From the NCBI RefSeq assembly GCF_009301415.1, contig NZ_CP045074.1, positions 395,593 to 459,592 on the forward strand: DNA of 64,000 nucleotides, written 5' to 3'. Source of the stretch: Paracoccus kondratievae (GTDB lineage: Bacteria > Pseudomonadota > Alphaproteobacteria > Rhodobacterales > Rhodobacteraceae). A program made the position numbers and the translations under genes. Within the stretch, counting starts at the first letter, position 1, and each line of letters starts with the position of its first letter. A model generated the notes under the pieces. It did not search any database and had not been told where the DNA came from. It saw only the letters and a program-made list of their open reading frames with translations. Below, piece by piece: positions 35,138-43,760 of this stretch.

Positions 35138-36094
35138 CTAACCTCTGCATGTCCGGGCGTTGCCGCGCCGCTGCTCTTGTGCGCTTAGCAACTCGACGAA
35201 CGCTCTGACCTTGACGGGTCTGAAACGCGCGGCGGGAAACACGGCATGGATGCCGCCTGCGGGCAGGCTCCACCCCGGCAGAACGTGAATTAGCCGGCCC
35301 GCCGCCACATCCTCGGCCACGGCAAAGTCGGGCAGCACCGACAGCCCCGCCCCCTCCAGCACAGCGGCACGCACCGCCAGCGTCGCATCAAGAAAGATCG
35401 AGGCACGCAGGTTGACCGTCTGGCTCTCGATCTCATTCTTGGCAAATCGCCAGCGCAGGTGATCGCGCAGGGCGGTATTGGCAATAAAGGGCAGATCCTC
35501 GACCTCTCGCGGCTCGGTCAGGGCCTCTGCCTCGGCACGCATGGTCGGGGGCGCGACGAGCAATTGGCGAAAGGTGCCGATCCTGCGCGCCTGAAGGCCG
35601 GATTCGGCCAGCCAGCCCACCCGGATCGACAGCTCAAAGCCCCCGGAAACGATGTCCAGAGCCTGATCGCTAAGCACCGCATCGACCTTGCACCTTGGGT
35701 ATTTCTGAGTAAAGGCGGTGATCGCGGGAACCACCACGCTGATGCCATAATCGAATGGAGCGGTCAGACGCAGCGTGCCCACCGGCGTTTCCGAATTGTC
35801 TGCGAGCTCGTCAAAGGCATCGGCTGCCTCACGCAGGATCAGGGCGCAGCGTTGATAAAAAGACTGTCCGGCCTCGGTCGTCCTGACCTTGCGGGTCGTG
35901 CGCACCAGCAGGGTCGTGCGAAACTCACGCTCAAGCCGCGCGACCTGCTGGCTGACCACGGCCTTGGTGATCCCCAGCCTGTCGGCGGCGGCGGTGAATG
36001 AGCCCGTCTCGACCACGGCAGCGAAATAGGCAAGCCGGCGCAGATTGCTGAGCCCCGAGCCGGTTTCGCCTGTTCCATTGTATGCTTTTTCCAT
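35138..36094 (-). CDS. LysR-family regulator
   Basis: 318 residues with an HTH (LAYFAAVVETGSFTAAADRL, then TKAVVSQQVARLEREF) and a substrate-binding domain (FELSIRVGWLAES). It diverges from the DsbA-like/MBL operon. The 75-bp gap carries three TGTAT/ATACA half-sites that overlap its own start codon, consistent with autoregulation and control of that operon. Confidence 0.88.
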   Translation of the reverse strand: MEKAYNGTGETGSGLSNLRRLAYFAAVVETGSFTAAADRLGITKAVVSQQVARLEREFRTTLLVRTTRKVRTTEAGQSFYQRCALILREAADAFDELADNSETPVGTLRLTAPFDYGISVVVPAITAFTQKYPRCKVDAVLSDQALDIVSGGFELSIRVGWLAESGLQARRIGTFRQLLVAPPTMRAEAEALTEPREVEDLPFIANTALRDHLRWRFAKNEIESQTVNLRASIFLDATLAVRAAVLEGAGLSVLPDFAVAEDVAAGRLIHVLPGWSLPAGGIHAVFPAARFRPVKVRAFVELLSAQEQRRGNARTCRG

Positions 36095-36116
36095 ACACTA
36101 TGTTTGTCTTGTATGC
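36078..36116. promoter_or_regulatory. candidate LysR operator with three half-sites
   Basis: TTGTATGC occurs twice (36078-36085 and 36109-36116), with ATACA (36093-36097) in inverted orientation between them. This gives TGTAT-N9-ATACA-N12-TGTAT. The middle half-site overlaps the LysR start codon. Confidence 0.5.
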
Positions 36117-36169
36117 GTTTAATTTTCAATAGAGCGCCTCTAAATTAGCATCGGCAAGGAGGCAGCCCG

Positions 36170-36802
36170 ATGACGACGCTTTATTACCTTTATGATCCCC
36201 TGTGCGGCTGGTGCTATGGCGCGACCCCGGCCGTGGCGTGCCTGCACCAGACGACCGGCGTAACAGTCACGCTGCTGCCGACGGCTCTGTTTGCCGGCGA
36301 GGGCGCGCGACCGATGGACGATGATTTCGCTGCATATGCCTGGACAAACGACCAGCGTATCGAACGCCTGACCGGTCAGCCCTTTACCGAGCGTTACCGC
36401 CGTCAGGTGCTGGGTGATCGCCAGCGCCTGTTTGACAGCGGCCCTGCCACTGTCGCCCTGACCGCTGTTGCGCTGACCGATCCTCAGCAGGAACTGGCGG
36501 CGCTTAAGGCCATTCAGCATGCGCGCTATGTGGACGGGCAGGATGTGACCTCGCTTGAGGTGCTGGCGGGGGTGCTGCGCGCGGCTGGCCTTGATGCCGC
36601 GGCCCAGCGTCTTGCCGCCCCTGATGCAGCCTTGCTTGATGTGCTGCGCGAACGCTCGGGCCGGGCGCGCGCCTTGATGCAACAGTTCGGCGCGCGTGGC
36701 GTACCGACCTTTATCACCGAGACGGCTGGCCAACGCCGGATCCTGCAAAGCCCGGCGATCTACACCGACCCTCAGGCGCTTGTCAGCCAGCTGGCGGCCT
36801 GA
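36170..36802 (+). CDS. DsbA-family thioredoxin-fold protein (FrnE-like)
   Basis: 210 residues. The active-site motif CGWC is at 12-15 (DPLCGWCYG), and a cis-Pro loop (GVPTFI) lies near the end, with a helical insertion between. No signal peptide, so it is cytoplasmic; FrnE-like members act as thiol oxidoreductases or in polyketide/glutathione isomerisation. AAGGAGG precedes the ATG. It is followed 40 bp later by a Tat-exported MBL-fold protein. Confidence 0.82.
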   Translation: MTTLYYLYDPLCGWCYGATPAVACLHQTTGVTVTLLPTALFAGEGARPMDDDFAAYAWTNDQRIERLTGQPFTERYRRQVLGDRQRLFDSGPATVALTAVALTDPQQELAALKAIQHARYVDGQDVTSLEVLAGVLRAAGLDAAAQRLAAPDAALLDVLRERSGRARALMQQFGARGVPTFITETAGQRRILQSPAIYTDPQALVSQLAA

Positions 36803-36842
36803 CGCGATCTTACTTTCTGAAATTTTACCCAGAGGACATATC

Positions 36843-37739
36843 ATGCTGACTCGCAGAGACACCCTGAAAACGCTGGCTGCGGCCGGCCTTGCCGCCACCG
36901 CCTCTGGCTATGCCAGCCGGGCCGCAGGCTCACCCCTGTCATGGCAGCACTTCCCGACGGATGAGGGCGGGTTCTTCCGCGCCCCGGTTCTGCTTTCGGG
37001 CGAACATGAGGCGATCCTGATCGACGGCGGTTTCCGCCTGTCGGACGGGCAGGCGCTGGCCGAGGCGATCCGTGCCACGGGCAAGACCCTGACGACGATC
37101 TATGTCAGCCAAAGCGACCCGGACTATTATTTCAGTCTTGCCCCGGTCAAGGCGGCGTTTCCCGAGGTGCGTGTTATCGCTGCCTCGGCCACAGTCGAGG
37201 CAATCAAGGGAAACCTTGAGAAAAAGCTTGAGGCATGGGGCCCTCAGCTTAAGGACAACGGACCACAAACCGTGGCCGATGTGGTGATGCCCGTCGCTTT
37301 TGACGAGCCTGCGCTTGATCTGGAAGGTCATGCCATCGAGATCGTCGATGTTGAGGGCCTTGCCAATCGCCGCTACCTGTGGGTGCCGGATCTGGGCGCG
37401 GTCTTTGGCGGAGTCCTGGTGTTCTCGGGCCTGCATGTCTGGACGGCCGACACGCCGAGCGCCGAGAACCGCGCGGCATGGCTCAAGGCGCTTGACGCCA
37501 TTGAGGCGCGTCAGCCCAAGGTGCTGGTGCCCGGCCATATGGCGCCCGACGCGGCGACCGGTCAGGAGGCTCTGCAGCATACGCGTGAGTATCTGCTGGC
37601 CTTTGAAGAAGAGCTTGCCAAAGCGGCTGACAGCGCGGCGCTTATCGAGGCGATGACCAAACGCTATCCCGATGCTGGCATGGCCGTGGCGCTGGATATT
37701 GGCGCCAAGGTCGCTAAAGGCGAGATGAGCTGGGGCTAG
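36843..37739 (+). CDS. Tat-exported MBL-fold protein with degenerate metal site
   Basis: 298 residues with a twin-arginine signal (TRRDTLKTLAAAGLA). The fold reads as metallo-beta-lactamase-like, with an ILIDGGF strand and a following IYVSQSDPDYYF. At that position the family's HxHxDH is replaced by Q90-S-D92-P-D-Y95, so three of the usual metal His are gone. Later His (H198 in GLHVW, H232 in PGHMAPD) remain. It may be a binding protein or use another metal arrangement. Its TAG stop is shared with the left edge of the insertion element at 37739. Confidence 0.75.
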   Translation: MLTRRDTLKTLAAAGLAATASGYASRAAGSPLSWQHFPTDEGGFFRAPVLLSGEHEAILIDGGFRLSDGQALAEAIRATGKTLTTIYVSQSDPDYYFSLAPVKAAFPEVRVIAASATVEAIKGNLEKKLEAWGPQLKDNGPQTVADVVMPVAFDEPALDLEGHAIEIVDVEGLANRRYLWVPDLGAVFGGVLVFSGLHVWTADTPSAENRAAWLKALDAIEARQPKVLVPGHMAPDAATGQEALQHTREYLLAFEEELAKAADSAALIEAMTKRYPDAGMAVALDIGAKVAKGEMSWG

Positions 37740-38570
37740 GGTCAGGACTCATAACCAATAAATGACGATTGCGGCGAGGGCGATGGCTGAGAGGAAGACC
37801 TTTGGGCATCTGTCATATCGGGTTGCCACACGCCGCCAATCCTTGAGCCTGCCGAACATGATCTCGATCCTGTTGCGCCGTTTGTATCGGCGCTTGTCGT
37901 ACTTCACCGTCATCTTCCGCTGTTTTCGACCAGGGATACACGCCCGTATCCCCTTGTCTTTCAATGCTTCTCTGAACCAGTCGGCGTCATAGCCGCGATC
38001 CCCGAGCAACCAATCGACATCCGGCAGGCTGCTCAACAATGCCCGCGCGCCAATGTAGTCGCTGACCTGACCGGCGCTGACGAACAGGTTGAGCGGTCGG
38101 CCATGGCTGTCGCAGATGGCGTGCAGCTTGGTGTTCATGCCGCCTTTGGTCCGACCAATCAGACGTCCACGCCCCCCTTTTTGACGCCCAGACTGGACGC
38201 CGTTCGATGGGCCTTCAGGTAGGTGGCGTCGATCATCACAGTCTTCTTCTCGCCGTGCTTGGCGGCCAGCCCCGCCATCATCTTCGCGAAGATGCCTTTG
38301 TCGCTCCAACGCTTCCAGCGGTTGTAGAGCGTCTTATGTGGGCCGTACGCACTTGGTGCGTCGCGCCACCTTAAACCATTGCGATTGACGAAGATAATGC
38401 CACTCAGCACGCGTCGATCGTCAACGCGAGGTTTGCCATGGGACTTCGGGAAGAAGGGCTCCAGGCGCGCCATCTGCGCATCCGTCAGCCAGAAAAGATC
38501 AGACATGTTCACCGCTCGATTTTCGAACCGTGAATCACGCCGACAAGCGTAAATCAATGGGTCCTGACCC
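37739..38570 (-). mobile_element. IS5-family (IS427-group-like) insertion sequence
   Basis: An 832-bp element bounded by imperfect inverted repeats (GGGTCAGGACTCAT at the left, GGGTCAGGACCCAT read from the right). It is flanked by a TA duplication (37737-37738 and 38571-38572) within CTAG. It contains two overlapping transposase frames read from right to left. Ends, target and coding layout all fit an intact IS427-type element, so it may still be mobile. Confidence 0.9.
37749..38506 (-). CDS. IS5-family transposase, two frames joined by programmed frameshift
   Basis: OrfA (38506 to 38159) carries FWLTDAQMARLEPFFPKS and the first catalytic Asp in VMIDATYLKAHRT. OrfB (open from about 38309 to 37749) carries GRTKGGMNTKLHA, LLGDRGYDADW (second Asp) and RRNRIEIMFGRLKDW (catalytic Glu). 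They overlap around an A5G6 run near the end of OrfA, a plausible slippage site. Fused, they make a full DDE transposase of the IS427 group. The OrfA start at 38506 is the usual MSDLFWLTD. Confidence 0.88.
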
Positions 38571-38614
38571 TAGGCCATACCCGCTTTCCAAGACAGTCAG
38601 CCTGTCGAATTAAA

Positions 38615-38650
38615 GCAGGGCAGATGGTTACGATTTGCCATCTGCCCTGC
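38615..38650 (+). terminator. strong hairpin, probably the displaced terminator of the DsbA/MBL operon
   Basis: A perfect 13-bp stem (GCAGGGCAGATGG / CCATCTGCCCTGC, 10-nt loop). Removing the insertion element and one TA copy would place it about 42 bp after the MBL-fold gene's stop codon. The element therefore separates the gene from its likely terminator. Confidence 0.65.
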
Positions 38651-38819
38651 CATTAATGTCTCCTGTTAATAATGGGCAGCGCCAGGGGTCGCGATGGTTT
38701 GCCGGTCTCGGCATTAAAGAATTGGGATAAAAAGGCGCGAGGCTGGGTCTTGAGTTGGGACCTATATTCTTGAATGCTGGCGGGCGGGATGCTTCAAACT
38801 CCCGACTTGGGGAGGGATC

Positions 38820-39492
38820 ATGAGCGAACTTTACTGGCTGACAGACGCGCAGATTGAGCGGCTGCGGCCGTTCTTTCCGAAGTCCCGGGCAGGCCGAGGG
38901 CCGATGACCTGCGGGTGTTGAGCGGGATAATCTTCATCCAGCGCAATGGGTTGATGTGAAAGGTCGCGCCTGCGGCCATGCCCCGCCGAAGACGCTCTGC
39001 AACCGCTGGAAGCGGTGGAGCCGGATGGGCGTGTTCGCCACGATCATGACCGAGCAGGCTGCCGGAGCGCAGGAGACCGGGATCGTAATGATCGACGCGA
39101 CCCACGCCAGGGCGCATCGAACCGCATCGAGCCTGGCGGATGCAAAGGGCCGTCCGATCCGGATGTTCCTGTCGGCAGGCCAGACCTCCGGCTACATTGG
39201 CGCGCGGGCGCTGCTGTCCTCGATCCCTTCGGCCGGGGCGCTGCTTGCAGACCGGGGTCTTGATGCCGGCTGGTCCCGCAACGCGCTGATCGGGACGGGT
39301 ATTTCGCCGTGCATCCCCCCCCGCACCGGCCGGAAAACCTCGATCCCGCATGACACCGGACTCTACCGCCTGCGCCACCGGATCGAGAACATGTTCGCAC
39401 GCCTCAAGGACTGGTGCTGCATCGAAACCCGATACGACCGATGCCCGATCCTGTCCCTCTCCGCCTGCGCCCTGGCCGCAAACGTCATATAG
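38820..39492 (+). pseudogene. decayed IS5-family transposase
   Basis: The reading begins like an IS5 transposase (MSELYWLTDAQIERL, then FFPKS). It then shifts frame near 38900, meets TGA in place of the Trp codon after RNGLM (about 38957), and shifts again. A long open part follows (PPKTLCNRWKRWS, MIDATHARAHRTASS, RLRHRIENMFARLKDW). The GRTKGGMNTKLHA block is deleted, joining SLADAKG directly to RPIRMFLSAGQ. A right-end-like sequence sits near 39497-39514, but I could not find a matching left end. Non-functional remnant, unrelated in detail to the intact element nearby. Confidence 0.85.
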
Positions 39493-40095
39493 TGGTTGTG
39501 AGCCCTGATTCTAGTTGATGAAGCAGAAGCTGATTTGCAGGAAAATATGGTTTATGAGATGGTTATGATTTCTTGCTCAGCGGATCTGTATTGAGCAAGC
39601 CCGAAGATTGGTTGCTGGGTATCGGAAAAGATAAGCACAGATACGCATATACGCAGAGTTTAAAAAATCCGATGGATGCCGCTAGAGAGATTGGGGTTTC
39701 CGCTGTCGCGGCTACTTCGAGTATTGGCTATTTTCCGTCGAGATTCTGGAGACATCCGCACTACAATGCCGTGACCTCGGTTGGGTTGTATTGGCAGGTG
39801 GTAAGGTTGCGATTTGGATTGCGGCGTTTCCGATTATTCGCCAGGCGCTTGAGAATTTTCCGAATTGGGCTGAAAGAAGATCCCGCCACCGAGCCTGTGC
39901 TTTCTTGGGCCCTTTGACCATAACCGGGGTCGGGTGCCGATTTGACCGTCCCGACGCGTTACTGGTCGTTACGTTTTCCGGTCTGATCAACCCCATGGGC
40001 TGTTCGCGCGTTTGCATGAATTCGGCCGGGATCTTGCCGAGTGGCTGTTACCTCCATGGACCGGGTAAGGGGGCGCCGGTTCCCGGCGCCTGATC
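39493..40095. other. AT-richer gap with an unrecognised, possibly frameshifted ORF
   Basis: Base composition is visibly lower in GC than the surroundings up to about 39880. A + strand frame from about 39573 to 39785 reads coherently (KPEDWLLGIGKDKHRYAYTQ, then NPMDAAREIGVSAVA). From about 39790 a neighbouring frame looks more protein-like (KVAIWIAAFPIIRQALENF). This suggests one frameshifted gene of foreign origin; I do not recognise it. A hairpin GGCGCCGG / CCGGCGCC (40072-40090) lies just past the end of the convergent EamA gene and may terminate it. Confidence 0.45.
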
Positions 40096-40998
40096 CTATT
40101 TCCTCTTGCCTGCCACCTGTCTTGCGCTTGGCGCATGGTGATGAGCGGGACGGAACGCACGACGGTCGACATGTTGACCATAAAGCAGGCTGCCAATGAC
40201 GATGGCGACCCCGACGGACTGGATGGACGAGGGGATGACCCCGCGGACCAGCCCGTCAAGGACGAAAGCGGTCAGTGGTGTCAGCAGCAACAATGGTGCA
40301 ACGGCCGAAGGTCCGGCGCCCGCGATGGCTGTGAACCACAACACGAAGGCCAGCGAGGTCAGAAACAGCGCCAGGATTGCCAGTCCCAGAATATTGATTC
40401 CGCTGAGGCTGGCTGGAATGTCGCCCAGCAGGGCGGCGGCGATGGCAAGCTCGACCCCGGCGACAATCATCTGCCAGGCGGCCAGGCTGATGATCGAGGA
40501 GGGCCGGCCCCATTTGTGGATCAAGCCGCCACCAAGCGCGACGGCAAAGGCGCCGCCGAGCGCCGCCAGGATTCCGATCAGGTCAAGGCTTGCGTTACCC
40601 TTGAGCACGACCATGGCGACACCGGCCGCCCCCAGCCCGACGGCGGCCAGCTTTGACGGCGAGGGCTTTGCCCCCAGCAAGGGCCAGGCCAGCAGGACCA
40701 TGAACAACGGTCCGAGCGCCTGAAAGGTGGCCGCGACCCCGCCGGGCAGACGGATGGCGGCAACGAATAGCAAGCCAAAGAACAATGCATTGTTCAGTGT
40801 GCCCAGAATGATGATGCGACCCCACCAGGCGCGGGGCGGAAAATCACGGACGATCAGCAGCAGGGGCAGGCCGCCACCCAGCGCACGCACTGCGGCGATG
40901 AACATGGGGTTTTGCGGCAGCATCGTCGTGGTGACGATATAGGTGAACCCCCAGAGTATGGTTGCGGCAGCTGCAGCTGCCTTGGGCGATAGGGACAT
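40096..40998 (-). CDS. EamA/DMT-family transporter
   Basis: 300 residues with about ten membrane helices in two EamA repeats. The N-terminal ILWGFTYIVTT and the repeat-end LLAWPLLGAKPS / GLVRGVI motifs are typical. Such proteins usually export amino acids or metabolites. No operon partner. The C-terminal tail is basic and cytoplasmic. Confidence 0.85.
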   Translation of the reverse strand: MSLSPKAAAAAATILWGFTYIVTTTMLPQNPMFIAAVRALGGGLPLLLIVRDFPPRAWWGRIIILGTLNNALFFGLLFVAAIRLPGGVAATFQALGPLFMVLLAWPLLGAKPSPSKLAAVGLGAAGVAMVVLKGNASLDLIGILAALGGAFAVALGGGLIHKWGRPSSIISLAAWQMIVAGVELAIAAALLGDIPASLSGINILGLAILALFLTSLAFVLWFTAIAGAGPSAVAPLLLLTPLTAFVLDGLVRGVIPSSIQSVGVAIVIGSLLYGQHVDRRAFRPAHHHAPSARQVAGKRK

Positions 40999-41174
40999 GA
41001 TGACCTCGGATCTGGGCCTCGGGTCGCGCGGTTCTGAGGCCGCGGGCGCGTGGCGGGGTGAACGCCGGGCCGCGAACCGGCATCGGCAGGGGCCGTCGCC
41101 GGGGCGCGGCCGATCGGCGGGGGCAACCCGGACATGGGTTCCCGGTACGACAGAGAGCTAGAAGGCGTGGCCGA

Positions 41175-41720
41175 TCAGTTGATCCAGTGACGGCCGCCGC
41201 CATATGCGGCAGAGAAGAGCGTCTCCATGGTCCAGAATGAATACAGACGACCCCCGGCCTTGAACCTCACCTGGAGCGGGACGCCCGCGCCGCCATCGGC
41301 GGACAGGTTCAGCAGCGGGTTCGCCGCATGGGGTGTGAACAGCGGTTCCGCAGAGCCAGAGATCGCCGCAATACCCTCAGACGTCGGGGTGCCCGTGCCA
41401 TAGGAATGGGTAAGGTGAAACCACAGCGTCACCGCGAGCATCACACCGCAGGCCAGCACCATTGGTCGCGCCCAGAGGCCAAGGATCAGCAGCATGCCGC
41501 CAAAGAACCGCGTCCCGGCCAGCGCCGCCGACCAGAAGACGCCGGGGTAAAGCGCCGGGGCCTCGGCAAAGGGCGCCTGGATCTTGGGCCAGCCCCCGAT
41601 GACCAGCAGCCCGCCTGTAAGCACGCGCTGGCCCAGGAATGCCACCGGCTCTGCGATGTGGCGATAGAAGCCACACATGACGGGCAGGATCAGCCAGGGA
41701 TCACCAGAAGATGTCCGCAT
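41175..41720 (-). CDS. DoxX-family membrane protein
   Basis: 181 residues (shorter if it begins at an in-frame ATG near 41678). Four hydrophobic helices carry the DoxX pattern: LTGGLLVIGGWPKI, GTRFFGGMLLILGLWAR, then VMLAVTLWFHLTHSYG. Function of the family is loosely defined (redox/thiosulfate-linked membrane subunits). It lies 58 bp downstream of a YcaC-like hydrolase gene and probably shares its transcript. Confidence 0.75.
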   Translation of the reverse strand: MRTSSGDPWLILPVMCGFYRHIAEPVAFLGQRVLTGGLLVIGGWPKIQAPFAEAPALYPGVFWSAALAGTRFFGGMLLILGLWARPMVLACGVMLAVTLWFHLTHSYGTGTPTSEGIAAISGSAEPLFTPHAANPLLNLSADGGAGVPLQVRFKAGGRLYSFWTMETLFSAAYGGGRHWIN

Positions 41721-41778
41721 GATGTGCTACTCTGCAATCGGGTGGCCCTGATGGGCCACCCTGCACAGACCCGCCCGC

Positions 41779-42402
41779 TCAGGCCTGGGTCAGCTTGCTG
41801 TAGCTGGTGATAAGGTTGCGATAGTCCGGGATATGGTCCGAGAACAGTTTCCCCAAGCCTTCGATGTCATTGCGCCAATCCCGGTGCAGTTCACAGGCGA
41901 CCCCGAACCAGGTCATCAGCTGCGCGCCGGCTTGGCTCATCCGGTCCCATGCGGCATCGCGGGTGACCTGGTTGAATGTACCCGAGGCATCGGACACCAC
42001 GAAGACCTCGAATCCTGCTTCAATGGCTGAAAGGACCGGGAAGGCAACGCAGACCTCGGTGACCACGCCGGCAACGATCAGTTGCTTTTTGCCGGTGGCC
42101 TTGATCGCCTTGACGAAATCTTCGTTGTCCCAGGCGTTGATCTGCCCCGGGCGCGGAATATAGGGCGCGTCGGGAAATATCTCGCGAAGTTCGGGCACCA
42201 GCGGACCGTTAGGGCCGTTCTCGAAGCTGGTGGTCAGGATCGTGGGCAGGTTGAAGTATTTGGCCAGATCGGCCAGTGCCAGCACGTTGTTCTTGAACTT
42301 GTCGGGGTCGATGTCGCGCACCAGCGACAAAAGGCCGGTCTGGTGATCGACCAGCAACACGGCGGCATTATTCTTGTCCAGCCTGACATAAGGTTTGGTC
42401 AT
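41779..42402 (-). CDS. YcaC-like isochorismatase-family hydrolase
   Basis: 207 residues. The cysteine-hydrolase triad is visible as Asp in LLVDHQTG, a Lys in the middle, and Cys in VTEVCVAF. Overall it resembles YcaC, a cytoplasmic hydrolase of unknown natural substrate. The start ATG overlaps the stop of the upstream pirin remnant (ATGA). YcaC, pirin and DoxX genes under LysR control recur together in proteobacteria. Confidence 0.82.
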   Translation of the reverse strand: MTKPYVRLDKNNAAVLLVDHQTGLLSLVRDIDPDKFKNNVLALADLAKYFNLPTILTTSFENGPNGPLVPELREIFPDAPYIPRPGQINAWDNEDFVKAIKATGKKQLIVAGVVTEVCVAFPVLSAIEAGFEVFVVSDASGTFNQVTRDAAWDRMSQAGAQLMTWFGVACELHRDWRNDIEGLGKLFSDHIPDYRNLITSYSKLTQA

Positions 42403-42680
42403 AGCGCGTTCTCCTTTGTTGGCGCTTGGGTTTTGGTCGCGATGCGACCGAAGCGTCCGGCCTGGAAATCCGCGATGGCCGCAGCGACTTCCTGATCGGT
42501 ATTCATGACGAAGGGACCGTGCCTCACGATCAGTTCGCCAATCGGGTATCCGAGCCCACCAGAACGGCAGGCAGGGCCAAGGGTTGCGGCGTTGCCGTGG
42601 CTGAACAGGTTGCGGACCGGAGAGCCGTTCCCGACCCGATTTTGCCAGTTGCTGCCATGGATGCCGGTAATCTTACGCAT
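42399..42680 (-). pseudogene. pirin-family gene with large internal deletion
   Basis: The 93-residue reading starts like a pirin (MRKITGIHGSNWQNRVGNGSPVR, matching the family's WVGDGFPVRSLFS region) and ends like one (GYPIGELIVRHGPFVMNTD, then IADFQAGRFG). Pirins are about 280 residues; both cupin cores with the metal ligands are missing. The frame is open across the junction, so a short non-functional protein could still be made. Neighbours are the YcaC-like gene (4-nt overlap) and a divergent LysR gene. Confidence 0.8.
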
Positions 42681-42803
42681 CGGGTTCCTTCCTGTTTCCA
42701 TGTGGCCCCGAGACGAGGTTGCCTTGTGCATAAGATTTATTTCTGCAACAAATCGAAGGTAGACCCTCATTTCGTGACACAATGTCTCATTTTCAGGACA
42801 ATT

Positions 42804-43760
42804 ATGGCTGCTCTTCCGGACCTGAACGATTTTCGTCTTTTTGCCTATGTCGTGGACGAAGGTGGCTTTGCGGCGGCTGGCCGGCGGCTGGGCCTGCCGC
42901 GTTCAAACGTCAGCCGCCGCATCGCTGCGCTTGAAGAGCGCTTGGGTGTGCGGCTGATCCAGCGCTCGACTCGCAGTTTTACGGTGACGGAGATCGGACG
43001 CGCCTTTCACCGGCAATGCGAGGCTATGCTGGCCGAGGCCGAGGCGGCGAGCGAATTGATCCAGCGTGAACATGCCGAGCCGCAAGGGGTTGTCCGCGTG
43101 GCTTGTCCATCCTCGTTGATCCAGTTCCAGATCGGCGCCATGCTGACCCGCTTTCTGTTGACATGCCCCCGTGTCGAGTTGCACCTGGAAAGCACCAACC
43201 GTCAGGTCGACGTACTGCGCGAAGGCTTTGACCTGGCGTTGCGCGTACGCTTTCCACCGCTTGATGACAGCGATCTGGTGGTCCGGCGCTTTGGCTCTGA
43301 CAGGCAGCATCTTGTCGCAGCACCAGGGTTGTTGGCGGCCGACCGGGCGCGAAATGGCCAGCTTGCTTCGCCACATCAGGCCGTCCGCCTGCCCAGCCTT
43401 GCCTGGAACCCCGACCGCAACCAGCATTTCTGGGATCTGAAACATGACGACGGCCAGCGCGTGCAAGTGCCGCATGTACCCAGACTGGCGACGCAGGACA
43501 TGACGGCGCTGTCCGAGGCGGTACTGGCTGGTGTCGGCATCGCGCAACTGCCGCACATGGTCGCGGGGCGCTGGCTGGACAGTGGCGCTCTTGTCGAGGT
43601 GCTGCCCGGCTGGCGTCCGCGTTCGGGGATAATCCACGCGGTTTTTCCGACCAGACGTGGACTTGTGCCTTCGGTGCGCAAGCTGATTGATCATTTGGCT
43701 GCCGAATACGCGGCGCTTGAGCGCATCATCACGCCATCGACCGCCCCAGGTCCAGTATAA
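42804..43760 (+). CDS. LysR-family regulator
   Basis: 318 residues. HTH: LNDFRLFAYVVDEGGFAAAGRRL, then RSNVSRRIAALEERL; the substrate-binding domain includes FDLALRVRFPP. It diverges from the pirin/ycaC/doxX genes across 123 bp and is their likely regulator. The ATG at 42804 follows AGGACA; longer in-frame upstream starts would run over the pirin remnant. Confidence 0.88.
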   Translation: MAALPDLNDFRLFAYVVDEGGFAAAGRRLGLPRSNVSRRIAALEERLGVRLIQRSTRSFTVTEIGRAFHRQCEAMLAEAEAASELIQREHAEPQGVVRVACPSSLIQFQIGAMLTRFLLTCPRVELHLESTNRQVDVLREGFDLALRVRFPPLDDSDLVVRRFGSDRQHLVAAPGLLAADRARNGQLASPHQAVRLPSLAWNPDRNQHFWDLKHDDGQRVQVPHVPRLATQDMTALSEAVLAGVGIAQLPHMVAGRWLDSGALVEVLPGWRPRSGIIHAVFPTRRGLVPSVRKLIDHLAAEYAALERIITPSTAPGPV

